10,658 bases of DNA, taken from assembly GCA_019413955.1 (NCBI GenBank), contig DXMX01000005.1, positions 33,444-44,101 on the forward strand. The letters are read 5' to 3'. The translations under genes were made by a program, and so were the position numbers. The DNA comes from Collinsella sp. (GTDB taxonomy: Bacteria; Actinomycetota; Coriobacteriia; Coriobacteriales; Coriobacteriaceae). How positions within the stretch are numbered: position 1 is the first letter of the stretch; each line of letters opens with the position of its first letter. This document shows, in pieces, positions 1 to 7,583 of the stretch. The notes below the pieces were generated by a model that searched no databases, had not been told where the DNA came from, and saw only the letters and a list, made by a program, of their open reading frames with translations.

Positions 1-961
1 GGATGCTGCCCGCGTGGCCAAGCGCCTGGCTGGTGTGAAGAACGTGCGCCTGGTGTATCGCCGCACCAAGAAGCAGATGCCCGCCGACGAGGAAGAGCTT
101 GATCTTGCTCTTGCCGACGGCGTTGAGTTCTGCGAGCTGCTGGCTCCCAAGGCACTCAACGGCGCCGTGCTGACCTGCGATGTTATGGAGCTTGGCGAGC
201 CGGATGCAAGCGGCCGTCGCAGCCCCGTTGCCACGGGCGAGACCGTTGAGCTTCCCGGCACCACGGTGATCTGCGCCGTGGGTGAGGGTATCGATGCCAG
301 CCTGTATGATGCCGCGGGCGTCGAGCACGACCGTCGTGGCCGTCTTGCCGCCACCTCCACCGGTGTCGAGGGCGTCTGGGCTGCGGGCGACTGCCGTCGC
401 GGTCCTGCTACCGTGGTCGAGGCTATTGCCGACGCCGCCGAGGTCGCCCGCGCCATCGCCGGCGTGGACTTTAACAAGTACGCCGACTGCAACGAGCAGG
501 CCGGCCGCGAGGACACCTGCTACGAACGCAAGGGGTCGCTGTGCCGCGACAAGCGCAACTGCACCAAGACTCGTTGCTTGGGCTGCGGCTCGGTGTGCGA
601 GGTCTGCTGCGACGTGTGCCCCAACCGCGCAAACGTTGCCATTAAGGTGCCGGGCCTGGCCAAGCATCAGGTCGTCCATGTCGACGGCATGTGCAACGAG
701 TGCGGCAACTGCGCCGTGTTCTGCCCCTACCAGGAGGGTCGTCCCTACAAGGACAAGCTCACCCTGTTCTGGAGCGAGGAGGACATGGAGAACTCCGAGA
801 ACGAGGGCTTCCTGGCCGTGGACGAGGACCACTTTAAGGTTCGCGTCGCCGGCACGGTCCGCACCGTCTCGGTCGATGCCGTCAACACCGGTCTTCCCGA
901 GGCCGTCCGCCTGACCATCAGGGCTGTGCGCGACAACTATTCGTACCTTCTTAAGAAATAG
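1..961 (+). CDS. ygfK: YgfK-family FAD/[4Fe-4S] oxidoreductase (putative selenate reductase subunit), C-terminal part
   Basis: The gene is cut by the window edge: the frame is open from position 2, giving 319 visible codons to TAG at 959-961. The GTG at 14 is internal, because the codons before it continue a GltD-like nucleotide-binding domain (DAARVAKRL, then VYRRTKKQMPADEEEL). An FAD-contact motif, WAAGDCRRG, lies near visible residues 126-134. A cysteine-rich tail follows: CLGCGSVCEVCCDVCP near 192-207 and CNECGNCAVFCP near 231-242, matching the [4Fe-4S]-ligating C-terminus of YgfK proteins. The family is a flavin and iron-sulfur oxidoreductase first named a selenate reductase subunit; it has since been linked to anaerobic purine and uric acid catabolism. 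Here it lies 11 bp ahead of a polyferredoxin and a Mo hydroxylase, so it probably transfers electrons between NAD(P)H and those partners in the cytoplasm. The partner assignment is inference; the family call is firm. Confidence 0.88.
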   Translation, partial: DAARVAKRLAGVKNVRLVYRRTKKQMPADEEELDLALADGVEFCELLAPKALNGAVLTCDVMELGEPDASGRRSPVATGETVELPGTTVICAVGEGIDASLYDAAGVEHDRRGRLAATSTGVEGVWAAGDCRRGPATVVEAIADAAEVARAIAGVDFNKYADCNEQAGREDTCYERKGSLCRDKRNCTKTRCLGCGSVCEVCCDVCPNRANVAIKVPGLAKHQVVHVDGMCNECGNCAVFCPYQEGRPYKDKLTLFWSEEDMENSENEGFLAVDEDHFKVRVAGTVRTVSVDAVNTGLPEAVRLTIRAVRDNYSYLLKK

Positions 962-972
962 GCGAGTCTCTT

Positions 973-1452
973 ATGGCCAAATCCATTCAACATAACGTGG
1001 CCTACGTTGCCTGCGGAAGCGGTTGCGCCTCCGCAGGCGGCGACGCCCACTGCAGCGAAGGCTGCATTGGCTGTGGCGCCTGCGTCACGGCCTGCCCCCA
1101 CGGCGCCATTGCGCTGGTCGATGGCATCGCCCGCGTGGACCGCTCCAAGTGCACGGGCTGTGGCCTGTGCGGCATGGCGTGCCCGCAGCGCGTGATTGCC
1201 TTCGTCCCCGGCTACCAGAACATTCTGGTGCGCTGCAACAACACCGATAAGGGCGCCATTGCGCGCAAGGTCTGCGACACGAGCTGCATCGGTTGCGGTA
1301 TGTGCGCCAAAAAGTGCCCTGCCGGCGCTATCCGCATCGAGGACAACTGCGCCCATATCGACGGCGTGGACTGCCTGTCGTGCGGCATGTGCGCCGTCGT
1401 CTGCCCGCATGGCGCCATCCACGACCGCACTGGCATCGCCGCCGGCGTGTAG
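973..1452 (+). CDS. Soluble polyferredoxin with four [4Fe-4S] motifs (RnfB C-terminus-like)
   Basis: The 159-residue protein is almost entirely iron-sulfur domain. Four complete CxxCxxCxxxCP motifs are visible, with cysteines at 31/34/37/41, 60/63/66/70, 105/108/111/115 and 134/137/140/144, arranged as two pairs of bacterial-ferredoxin domains. The middle section (YQNILVRCNNTDKG, then KVCDTSCIGCGMC) resembles the electron-transfer part of RnfB, but no membrane anchor or signal peptide is present, so it should be cytoplasmic. More cysteines lie at 14, 18 and 27. ATG at 973 follows the ygfK stop by 11 bp with only a weak Shine-Dalgarno (GGCGAG), suggesting coupled translation. The next gene starts 12 bp downstream. 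The likely role is an electron shuttle between the FAD protein YgfK and the [2Fe-2S] domain of the hydroxylase; that role is inferred from the operon, whereas the ferredoxin call is direct. Confidence 0.9.
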   Translation: MAKSIQHNVAYVACGSGCASAGGDAHCSEGCIGCGACVTACPHGAIALVDGIARVDRSKCTGCGLCGMACPQRVIAFVPGYQNILVRCNNTDKGAIARKVCDTSCIGCGMCAKKCPAGAIRIEDNCAHIDGVDCLSCGMCAVVCPHGAIHDRTGIAAGV

Positions 1453-1464
1453 AAGGGAATCACC

Positions 1465-4242
1465 ATGGCACAGGAATTCACTTTTACCGTTAACGGCGTC
1501 GAGTGCACGACGACTCAGAACAAGCCACTGCTGCGCTATCTGCGCGACGACCTGCACATTCACTCCGCCAAGGACGGCTGCTCCGAGGGCGCCTGCGGCA
1601 CCTGCACCATTCATGTGGACGGTGCGGCCGTCAAGGCGTGCGTGCTGACCACCGCTCTTGCCGCCGGCCGCAACATCGTGACCGTCGAGGGCCTGCCCGA
1701 GGACGTGCGCGAGGCCTTTGTGTACGCCTTTGGCGCCGTGGGCGCCGTGCAGTGCGGTTTTTGCATTCCCGGCATGGTCATGGCGGGTGCGGCGCTCATC
1801 GCCGAGGACCCCGAGCCCACCGAGGAGCAGATCAAGTACGCCATCCGCGGCAATGTCTGCCGTTGCACCGGCTACAAGAAGATTATCGAGGGCATTGCGC
1901 TGGCCGCTGCGGTGCTCCGCGGCGAAAAGCAGATCGACGAGGACTTGGAGCGCGGCGATGACTACGGCGTGGGCAAGCGCGCCTTCCGCATCGACGTGCG
2001 CAAGAAGGTGCTCGGCGAGGGCAAGTACCCCGACGACATCGACGAGATCGACCAGCCGGGCCTGACCTATGCCAGCGCTGTGCGCTCCAAGTATCCGCGC
2101 GCCCGTGTGCTCTCCATCGATACCTCCAAGGCCGAGGCCCTGCCCGGTGTGGTGGGCATCCTGCGCGCCGAGGACGTGCCGGTCAACCAGGTCGGCCACC
2201 TTATCCAGGACTGGGACGTCATGATCGCCCAGGGCGATATCACCCGCTGCGTGGGTGACGCCATCGTGCTGGTGGTTGCCGAGGACGAGGCGACGCTCGA
2301 GAAGGCCAAGAAGCTCGTAAAGATTGATTACGAGCCGCTGGAGCCCGTGCGCAACATCGCCGAGGCCAGGTCTGCCGACGCCCCGCGCCTGCACGACAGC
2401 TTCTTTGCCTTTGGCAACACGGTGGAGCTCAAGGACAACGTGTGCCAGAGCCGCCATGTGACGCGCGGCGACGCCGCCAAGGCGCTGGCGGAGAGCGCAT
2501 TCACCGTGACGCAGCGCTTTACTACGCCCTTTACCGAGCATGCCTTCTTGGAGCCCGAGTGCGCCGTTGCCTTCCCGTACAAGAATGGCGTCAAGGTGCA
2601 GTCGACCGACCAGGGCGCCTACGACACGCGCAAAGAGTGTGCCCACATGTTTGGCTGGGATGGCGAACCCGAGCGTGTGGTCGTCGAGACTATGCTCGTG
2701 GGCGGCGGTTTTGGCGGCAAGGAGGACGTGTCCATCCAGCACCTGGCTGCGCTCGCTGCCTATAAGTTCCAGCGTCCTGTGAAGTGCAAGCTCACGCGCG
2801 CCGAGTCGCTCGCTTTCCATCCCAAGCGCCACGCCATGGACGGCACCTTTACACTGGGCTGCGACGCCGAGGGCAACTTTACCGGCCTGGATTGCGAGAT
2901 CAACTTTGACACCGGCGCCTACGCGTCGCTGTGCGGCCCGGTGCTCGAGCGCGCCTGCACGCATGCCGTCGGCCCCTACAAGTACCAGAACACCGACATT
3001 CGCGGCTTTGGCTACTACACCAACAACCCGCCCGCCGGTGCGTACCGCGGCTTTGGCGTCTGCCAGTCCGAGTTTGCGCTCGAGAGCCTGATCGACCTGT
3101 TGGCAGAGAAGGTCGGCCTGGATCCGTGGGAGATTCGCTACCGCAACGCCATCGAGCCGGGCGAGGTTCTGCCCAACGGCCAGATTGCCGATTGCTCCAC
3201 GGCGCTTAAAGAGACGCTGCTCGAGGTCAAGGATGCCTACTACGCGCATCCCGGACACGCCGGTATCGCCTGCGCCATGAAGAACGCCGGCGTGGGCGTG
3301 GGCCTGCCCGATGCCGGCCGCTGCAAGATCCGCGTCGAGGATGGCCGCGCCGTGGTCTACGCCGCCACGTCCGACATCGGCCAGGGCTGCAACACGGTCT
3401 TTTTGCAGGACGTTGCCGAGGCCTGCGGTCTGCCGCTGAGCTGCATTGCCAATGGCGAGTGCTCTACCGAGAACGCTCCCGACTCCGGCACCACGTCTGG
3501 CTCGCGTCAGACGGTCGTGACCGGCGAGGCCGTGCGCGGTGCCGCCTTCCTGCTGCGCGATGCCATGCTTGACATCGAGGCCGGCAAGTCTGCGCCCGCC
3601 GCTCCCGTGAATGCGCATGGCGACGGCGTCAAGATTGAGTACGACGACGGTCGCGCCTATCAGCTGCGCACGCAGGAGCTCGTCGCCGGCCAGGGCATGC
3701 ATCCTCAGGATCCCGCGACCGCCATCAAGGCGCTCGAGGGATGCGAGTTTGGCTACGTGTATCTGGAGCCGACCGACAAGCTGGGTGCGGATGTTCCCAA
3801 CCCCAAGAGCCACATCTGCTACGGTTTTGCCACGCATGTGGTCATTCTGGATGATGACGGCCGCGTGAGCGAGGTCTATGCCGCGCACGATTCCGGCAAG
3901 GTGGTCAACCCCATCTCCATCCAGGGTCAGATCGAAGGCGGCGTGCTCATGGGTATGGGCTATGCGCTTACTGAGGACTGGCCGCTCAAGGACTGCGTGC
4001 CCCAGGCAAGGTACGGTACGCTCGGGCTGTTCCGTGCGCCCGAGATCCCGAATATCCACGCCATCTACGTGGAGAAGGACGAGCTGTTGCCCGTGGCATA
4101 CGGCGGCAAGGGCATCGGCGAGATCGCAACGATCCCCACGGCGCCCGCCGTGCAGAACGCCTACCGCGCGTTCGACGGCAAGCTGCGTCCCGATCTGCCC
4201 ATGGTGGATACGCCATACAGCCGCGCCCGTCACCGCGGCTAG
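1465..4242 (+). CDS. Selenium-dependent xanthine dehydrogenase-type molybdenum hydroxylase (fused [2Fe-2S] and Mo domains)
   Basis: A complete 925-residue protein; ATG follows AAGGGA by 6 bp. Residues 1-160 form the [2Fe-2S] half: plant-ferredoxin ligands C39, C44, C47, C59, then the helical domain with C97, C100, C132, C134 in CGFC and CRCTGY. Residues about 170-915 form the aldehyde oxidase/xanthine dehydrogenase Mo-cofactor domains, with GGGFGGKED at 413-421, AYRGFG at 526-531, DIGQGC at 637-642, a PDSGTTSGSRQT segment at 672-683 that I associate with the Se-dependent subfamily, and GKGIGE ending in the presumed catalytic glutamate E886. There is no FAD domain between the halves, unlike three-domain xanthine dehydrogenases. 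Family members hydroxylate purines such as xanthine, or run in reverse on urate, using a molybdopterin cofactor with labile selenium. The substrate here is inferred from family and neighbours. An alternative is another purine or N-heterocycle hydroxylase such as XdhD. Confidence 0.9.
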   Translation: MAQEFTFTVNGVECTTTQNKPLLRYLRDDLHIHSAKDGCSEGACGTCTIHVDGAAVKACVLTTALAAGRNIVTVEGLPEDVREAFVYAFGAVGAVQCGFCIPGMVMAGAALIAEDPEPTEEQIKYAIRGNVCRCTGYKKIIEGIALAAAVLRGEKQIDEDLERGDDYGVGKRAFRIDVRKKVLGEGKYPDDIDEIDQPGLTYASAVRSKYPRARVLSIDTSKAEALPGVVGILRAEDVPVNQVGHLIQDWDVMIAQGDITRCVGDAIVLVVAEDEATLEKAKKLVKIDYEPLEPVRNIAEARSADAPRLHDSFFAFGNTVELKDNVCQSRHVTRGDAAKALAESAFTVTQRFTTPFTEHAFLEPECAVAFPYKNGVKVQSTDQGAYDTRKECAHMFGWDGEPERVVVETMLVGGGFGGKEDVSIQHLAALAAYKFQRPVKCKLTRAESLAFHPKRHAMDGTFTLGCDAEGNFTGLDCEINFDTGAYASLCGPVLERACTHAVGPYKYQNTDIRGFGYYTNNPPAGAYRGFGVCQSEFALESLIDLLAEKVGLDPWEIRYRNAIEPGEVLPNGQIADCSTALKETLLEVKDAYYAHPGHAGIACAMKNAGVGVGLPDAGRCKIRVEDGRAVVYAATSDIGQGCNTVFLQDVAEACGLPLSCIANGECSTENAPDSGTTSGSRQTVVTGEAVRGAAFLLRDAMLDIEAGKSAPAAPVNAHGDGVKIEYDDGRAYQLRTQELVAGQGMHPQDPATAIKALEGCEFGYVYLEPTDKLGADVPNPKSHICYGFATHVVILDDDGRVSEVYAAHDSGKVVNPISIQGQIEGGVLMGMGYALTEDWPLKDCVPQARYGTLGLFRAPEIPNIHAIYVEKDELLPVAYGGKGIGEIATIPTAPAVQNAYRAFDGKLRPDLPMVDTPYSRARHRG

Positions 4243-4246
4243 GGTA

Positions 4247-4284
4247 GGGCGCGGACAGCCATTGTTGACGGGCTGTTCGCGCTC
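4247..4284 (+). other. Long stem-loop just after the xanthine dehydrogenase stop
   Basis: GCGCGGACAGCC (4249-4260) pairs with GGCTGTTCGCGC (4271-4282) over 12 bp with one G-U pair and a 10-nt loop. Two more pairs (one wobble) can extend the base. No T run follows, so it is not a standard intrinsic terminator. It could protect the 3' end of the operon mRNA or help termination at the hairpin 28 bp further on. Confidence 0.6.
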
Positions 4285-4311
4285 AGCATCAACTACATAC
4301 GCTGCGCCTTT

Positions 4312-4347
4312 GGCCCCGGCTCCATCGCGAGCCGAGGCCTTTTGTTT
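4312..4347 (+). terminator. Intrinsic terminator of the ygfK-ferredoxin-xanthine dehydrogenase operon
   Basis: GGCC-C-CGGCTC (4312-4322) pairs with GAGCCG-A-GGCC (4329-4339) as a 10-bp stem with one C/A mismatch and a 6-nt loop, followed directly by TTTTGTTT (4340-4347). The structure sits 70 bp after the stop codon on the coding strand of the operon and separates it from the accessory region. Confidence 0.85.
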
Positions 4348-4364
4348 GGAACGCCTCCGCATAC

Positions 4365-4625
4365 GGAAACTGCGTCCCGGAATCATGCCTCAGAATGGGA
4401 TGCAACTTCCGGATCGGCCTCAGGCGGAAACTGTGTCCCGGAATATGGCTCCAGCGTGGGATGCATTTTCCGGTTGAAGCCTCAAGCGGAAACGGCGTCC
4501 CGGAATTCGGTCTCGGAACGGGTCGTGCTTTCCGCTAGGCCCGCCATCCGGAAAGTGCATCCCGTTTTGAGCGCTCAATTTGGGACATGGTTTCCGCGGG
4601 TGCTGCCAACCGGAAAGTGTGTCCC
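4365..4625. repeat. Alternating inverted 14-mer array A (four and a half 62-bp units)
   Basis: Nine copies of a 14-bp motif alternate in orientation. Forward copies start at 4365, 4426, 4488, 4550 and 4612 (for example GGAAACTGCGTCCC). Reverse copies start at 4397, 4458, 4520 and 4582 (for example GGGATGCATTTTCC). The gap from forward to reverse is always 18 bp and from reverse to forward 15 or 16 bp, giving a 61-62 bp period. The ends GGAAA and CCC are nearly invariant while the middle varies. This resembles a BIME-type arrangement of paired REP elements. It occupies most of the gene-free stretch 4243-4661; open frames through it follow repeat sequence and are not credible genes. Confidence 0.88.
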
Positions 4626-4661
4626 AGTTTGGTGGGCAGGCGGGCATAAGCTCAGCAGCTC

Positions 4662-5660
4662 CTACAGCTCAATATCGTTGAGCCATGTCGGTAGCGCGGT
4701 CTGCCGGATACCTGCCGTCTGCAGCTTTTTGGCGAGCATTCCTGTCGAGCGGACCTCGTTCATGGTAAAGCGCAGCAGAGGATGGCCGTAGAGCGACAAG
4801 TGCGCCTCGCGCTGTCGTTCGGCAACGAGCGCCTCGGCGGTGGTGCGTCCGGCCAGCATGGTCTGGTCGGTATATTTGATGAGCCCATCGAGCTCGCCCA
4901 GCGTGAGTTCCCGCGCCTGGCGCTCCCAGGCAAAGTCCGTTCGTATGGGCTTGGCCGAATCGAAGGGGTCCGTCAGCTCGTATTGAAGCCAGTCGGGCGC
5001 AAAGCCCGTCTCGATCATGATGGCTCGGGCGACCGATTCCCCGCCGCTCTCGGCGCGGGCGTCGGCATATCGAAGCGTTGTGAGAGCCGTACGAATCGCG
5101 CGACCATTGCGGGCAGTCACTCGTTGCTCAACGGCCTCCATCAGCTGTTCCGGCGCAAGGCCGAGCTTTGAGATCGCCGAATCGGCAATGGGCATGCCGT
5201 CGGCAAAACCAGTTTGCAGCAGGCAATCTGTGGCCGTTTGGATGGGCGGCGTTACCGATATGCCGGCTCTGCGTATTGCTCCGGCCGGCTCAATCTGGTG
5301 TCGCTGAATATGTGCGCCCGGACGAGCCGACGGCTTTGTCGAGCTGCAAACATGCACGACGTTCAGGTGTCGCCACGAGACCTCGAGCCCCAGCAGGCAA
5401 GCTGCCGAAAACGAGCAGAACGTCCAATCGGGATGGATGATCGCAAGGGCGCGGATAATCTCGCAATGGCGTTGCGCTCGGTTGAGTTCATCCCAGCGCG
5501 TTTTTCGCGCAAACAACCCCGGCATGGGCGAGACAACCGTGCCGCCGGTGCGCCGAAGGAGCGCTTTTCGGATCGCCGTGCTCGGGGGAATCAGACAGCG
5601 CCCCTCTTGTTCGGCTTGGTTCAACAGCTGGTCGATGAGCTGGTCATTGCAATGGGTCAT
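4662..5660 (-). CDS. AbiEi-like N-terminal / DUF559 (Vsr-like, PD-(D/E)XK) C-terminal protein
   Basis: A 332-residue protein whose ATG (5658-5660) has a strong Shine-Dalgarno, AAAGGAGG, at 5670-5677, 9 nt upstream. The N-terminal 170 residues resemble the AbiEi-antitoxin-like region common in actinobacterial proteins: PMPGLFAR near 45-52, a helix HCEIIRALAIIHPDWTFCS, then SVTPPIQTATDCLL near 135-148. The C-terminal part matches the DUF559/Vsr-like nuclease pattern: ESGGES at 204-209, DFAW at 242-245, GELDGLIKY at 255-263, ERQRE at 281-285 and LLRF at 295-298, which supplies the acidic and lysine residues of a PD-(D/E)XK-like site. The role is unknown; family members have been proposed as type IV toxin-antitoxin or defence components. 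It stands alone, lies on the opposite strand to its neighbours, and is bracketed by repeat arrays A and B. Assignment is from motif memory and moderately sure; activity is untested. Confidence 0.7.
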   Translation of the reverse strand: MTHCNDQLIDQLLNQAEQEGRCLIPPSTAIRKALLRRTGGTVVSPMPGLFARKTRWDELNRAQRHCEIIRALAIIHPDWTFCSFSAACLLGLEVSWRHLNVVHVCSSTKPSARPGAHIQRHQIEPAGAIRRAGISVTPPIQTATDCLLQTGFADGMPIADSAISKLGLAPEQLMEAVEQRVTARNGRAIRTALTTLRYADARAESGGESVARAIMIETGFAPDWLQYELTDPFDSAKPIRTDFAWERQARELTLGELDGLIKYTDQTMLAGRTTAEALVAERQREAHLSLYGHPLLRFTMNEVRSTGMLAKKLQTAGIRQTALPTWLNDIEL

Positions 5661-5714
5661 GAGCTACCGCCTCCTTTTGGGTAGCAAAAACGTATCAGCT
5701 GGAACTTGCCGCTC

Positions 5715-5767
5715 AGCTGACCAAAAGCTGACCAAAATCTAACCATGCAGGTAGATGACCTGCTTTT
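5715..5767. other. Tandem 11-bp repeat and adjoining small dyad in the spacer upstream of the DUF559-type gene
   Basis: AGCTGACCAAA occurs twice head to tail (5715-5725, 5726-5736), followed by a weaker third copy (ATCTAACCA). Next comes the perfect dyad GCAGGT-agatg-ACCTGC (5747-5763) and TTTT (5764-5767). The 11-bp period is about one helical turn, so a regulator site for the divergent genes is possible; the dyad could also be a weak plus-strand terminator. The rest of 5678-5957 is relatively AT-rich, and I see no gene in it. Confidence 0.35.
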
Positions 5768-5957
5768 GGCGACATATTTCTTGTTTGAATCGGTGGGCGG
5801 TAATCGGCGACCGTGAACGGTAGCTGGATATGAAGTCTTGGTAAGTTTCGGGACGTGTACTTTTTAGAAAAAGAGCATTCTATCTGCTGTTTTGTGTTTC
5901 TGGATCGCATATTTGAAGGCATGTGATAAGGGCGGAGGATCGTCGTCTTGTACCTGA

Positions 5958-6065
5958 GGAGACCGTGACCCGGAATTGCCACTTGGAATGGGACGTGCTT
6001 TCCGGATCGCCCTTCAAGCGGAAACTACGGCCCAGTTTTTGGCTCCAGAACGGGATACATTTTCC
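5958..6065. repeat. Alternating inverted 14-mer array B (two units)
   Basis: Two units of the same family as array A with identical spacing. Forward motifs are GGAGACCGTGACCC (5958) and GGAAACTACGGCCC (6020); reverse motifs are GGGACGTGCTTTCC (5990) and GGGATACATTTTCC (6052). Forward-to-reverse gaps are 18 bp and the reverse-to-forward gap is 16 bp. It lies in the intergenic region between the divergent DUF559-type and ATPase genes, 55 bp before the large inverted repeat. Confidence 0.85.
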
Positions 6066-6120
6066 GGAACGGTCCACGTGCGGTGGTGTACCGACCCTTT
6101 TGCGTGCGCCGCTTGTCGAA

Positions 6121-6176
6121 TTACGTTATAGCTAGCTATATTATAGGAAGGTATAATATAGCTAGCTATAACGTAA
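6121..6176. promoter_or_regulatory. Perfect 25-bp inverted repeat with two 14-bp palindromic half-sites before the ATPase gene
   Basis: Arms 6121-6145 and 6152-6176 are exact reverse complements around a 6-nt centre, GGAAGG. Each arm contains the self-complementary TATAGCTAGCTATA (6127-6140 and 6157-6170), with centres 30 bp apart, close to three helical turns. TATAAT occurs on both strands at the inner ends (6152-6157 plus, 6140-6145 minus), and a TTGTCG at 6113-6118 could pair with TATATT at 6137-6142 across 18 bp. The right arm touches the Shine-Dalgarno AAGGAAGG (6176-6183) of the ATPase gene. I read it as a promoter-operator for a dimeric or tetrameric regulator; a translation-blocking RNA hairpin or a small mobile palindrome are alternatives. 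Confidence 0.65.
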
Positions 6177-6191
6177 AGGAAGGATGGCCCT

Positions 6192-7583
6192 ATGTTTATC
6201 GGAAGAACGGCGGAAATGTCCGAGCTCAATCGACTGTATGGCACGGGCTCCTTTGAGATGCCTGTGATTTACGGCCGCCGTCGCGTGGGCAAAACGCGTC
6301 TTATCACAGAGTTTATCCAAGGCAAGAAGGCTATTTACTTTCAAGCTCGTCGCACCAATGCAGAGGCAAACCTGCATGGCTTTAGCCAGGCGATACTTGC
6401 GGGCTCCGTTGGTGTTGCTGGCGTGTCGTTTCGTAGTTTTGACGAGGCGTTCGATGCATTGGCTACCATGGCTCGTACGGAACGTTTGATTGTCGTGATC
6501 GACGAGTATCCTTATCTCGCCCAATCGAATCCCGAGATCAGCTCGTTGCTGCAAGACAAGATCGATCACTTGTACAAAGAGACCAAGCTTATGCTTATCC
6601 TGTGCGGGTCGTCGCTTTCGTTTATGGAAGAGCAGGTGTTGGGCTACGAGAGTCCGCTATACGGTAGGCGTACGGCCCAGTTTAAGATCATGCCGCTCGA
6701 TTTTATGACGACCCTCGGCCTGTGGCAGAGCATGGGTCGCGAAGACGCTGCAGTTTGCTATGGCATGACGGGTGGCATTCCTGCATATATCGAGAAAGTC
6801 GATCCTGCCGCACCGCTCAAGGACAACATCAAACGTCTTTTTCTTACTCCTACGGGCTATCTCTTTGAGGAGCCGAGTAACCTGCTATTGCAGGAGTGCC
6901 GCAATCCCGAGCAATATGATGCGATCGTGCAAGCAATTGCCCAGGGGCGCTCGAAGATCTCGGAGATTGCGAGCTCTACGGGAATCCCTGCGAGCAACGT
7001 AAAGAGCTATGTGGATAAGCTGGCGTCGCTTGGGATTGTCGAGCGCGAGCTGCCCCTAAACGAGACGAGCAATAAGCGAGCCGTGTATCTGCTGAGCGAC
7101 CAGATGTTTAGGTTCTGGTACAAGTTTGTTCCGCAGAACATCGGGCTGATTCAAAACGATATGGCCGAGATGGCGTATGAGCGCATTGAGCCGCACGTAT
7201 CGGATTATATGGGTACGGTCTTTGAGATTATATGCAGACAATACGTGTACGAACTCGCGCGGGCGGGCCAGCTTGATGTGGTTCCGGCAAGCGTTGGGCG
7301 CTGGTGGGGGACGGATAATCGCACGCATACGCAGGAAGAAATCGACTTGATTGTTGACGATGGCGAGGGCACTGCGCTGTTTGCGGAGTGCAAATGGCGC
7401 AATGAACCGGTGGGCGAAGACGTGCTGCAAAAGCTCGTGCACCGAAGCGAGCTCTTTAGACGTCAACGAAAAAGCTATGCGCTTTTCTCAAAAAGCGGCT
7501 TTACGCAGGGATGTCGGGATGCCGCGGAGAGTAGGGGAGACGTCAAGCTGATCTCGTTTGCCGAGATGTGTGAGCGGGGATAA
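6192..7583 (+). CDS. AAA-family ATPase of the archaeal-ATPase/DUF234 type with C-terminal PD-(D/E)XK-like domain
   Basis: A 463-residue protein. ATG at 6192 is set by AAGGAAGG 8 nt upstream; the ATG at 6184 is out of frame. Domains in order: FIGRTAEMSEL start signature at 2-12; Walker A GRRRVGKT at 28-35; Walker B LIVVIDEYPYL at 99-109 with D104 and E105; sensor-like LILCGSS at 135-141; GMTGGIPAYI at 191-200; a winged-helix segment at about 243-288 (ISEIASSTGIPASNVKSYVD); and a C-terminal DUF234 region with FRFWYKFV at 306-313, EEIDLIVDD at 382-390 and FAECKW at 397-402, where D385, E399 and K401 fit a nuclease-like core. The family is widespread in prokaryotes, often standing alone, and has no firm function; roles in defence or mobile DNA have been suggested. 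No partner gene adjoins it. Codon use is less GC-biased than in the xanthine dehydrogenase operon, consistent with acquisition. Confidence 0.87.
   Translation: MFIGRTAEMSELNRLYGTGSFEMPVIYGRRRVGKTRLITEFIQGKKAIYFQARRTNAEANLHGFSQAILAGSVGVAGVSFRSFDEAFDALATMARTERLIVVIDEYPYLAQSNPEISSLLQDKIDHLYKETKLMLILCGSSLSFMEEQVLGYESPLYGRRTAQFKIMPLDFMTTLGLWQSMGREDAAVCYGMTGGIPAYIEKVDPAAPLKDNIKRLFLTPTGYLFEEPSNLLLQECRNPEQYDAIVQAIAQGRSKISEIASSTGIPASNVKSYVDKLASLGIVERELPLNETSNKRAVYLLSDQMFRFWYKFVPQNIGLIQNDMAEMAYERIEPHVSDYMGTVFEIICRQYVYELARAGQLDVVPASVGRWWGTDNRTHTQEEIDLIVDDGEGTALFAECKWRNEPVGEDVLQKLVHRSELFRRQRKSYALFSKSGFTQGCRDAAESRGDVKLISFAEMCERG

Noticed and set aside
937..4386. A 1149-codon open frame on the minus strand, opposite the ferredoxin and hydroxylase genes
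   Set aside because: It mirrors two well-supported genes with clear motifs. Stop-free antisense frames of this length are expected from high-GC, third-position-biased coding DNA, and its product is low-complexity (A, G, V, L, H rich) with no domain or ribosome site.
4342..4791. A 149-codon plus-strand open frame through array A
   Set aside because: Most of it is translated repeat, and its end runs antisense into the DUF559-type gene. It has no ribosome site. Similar repeat-derived frames appear in arrays B and C.
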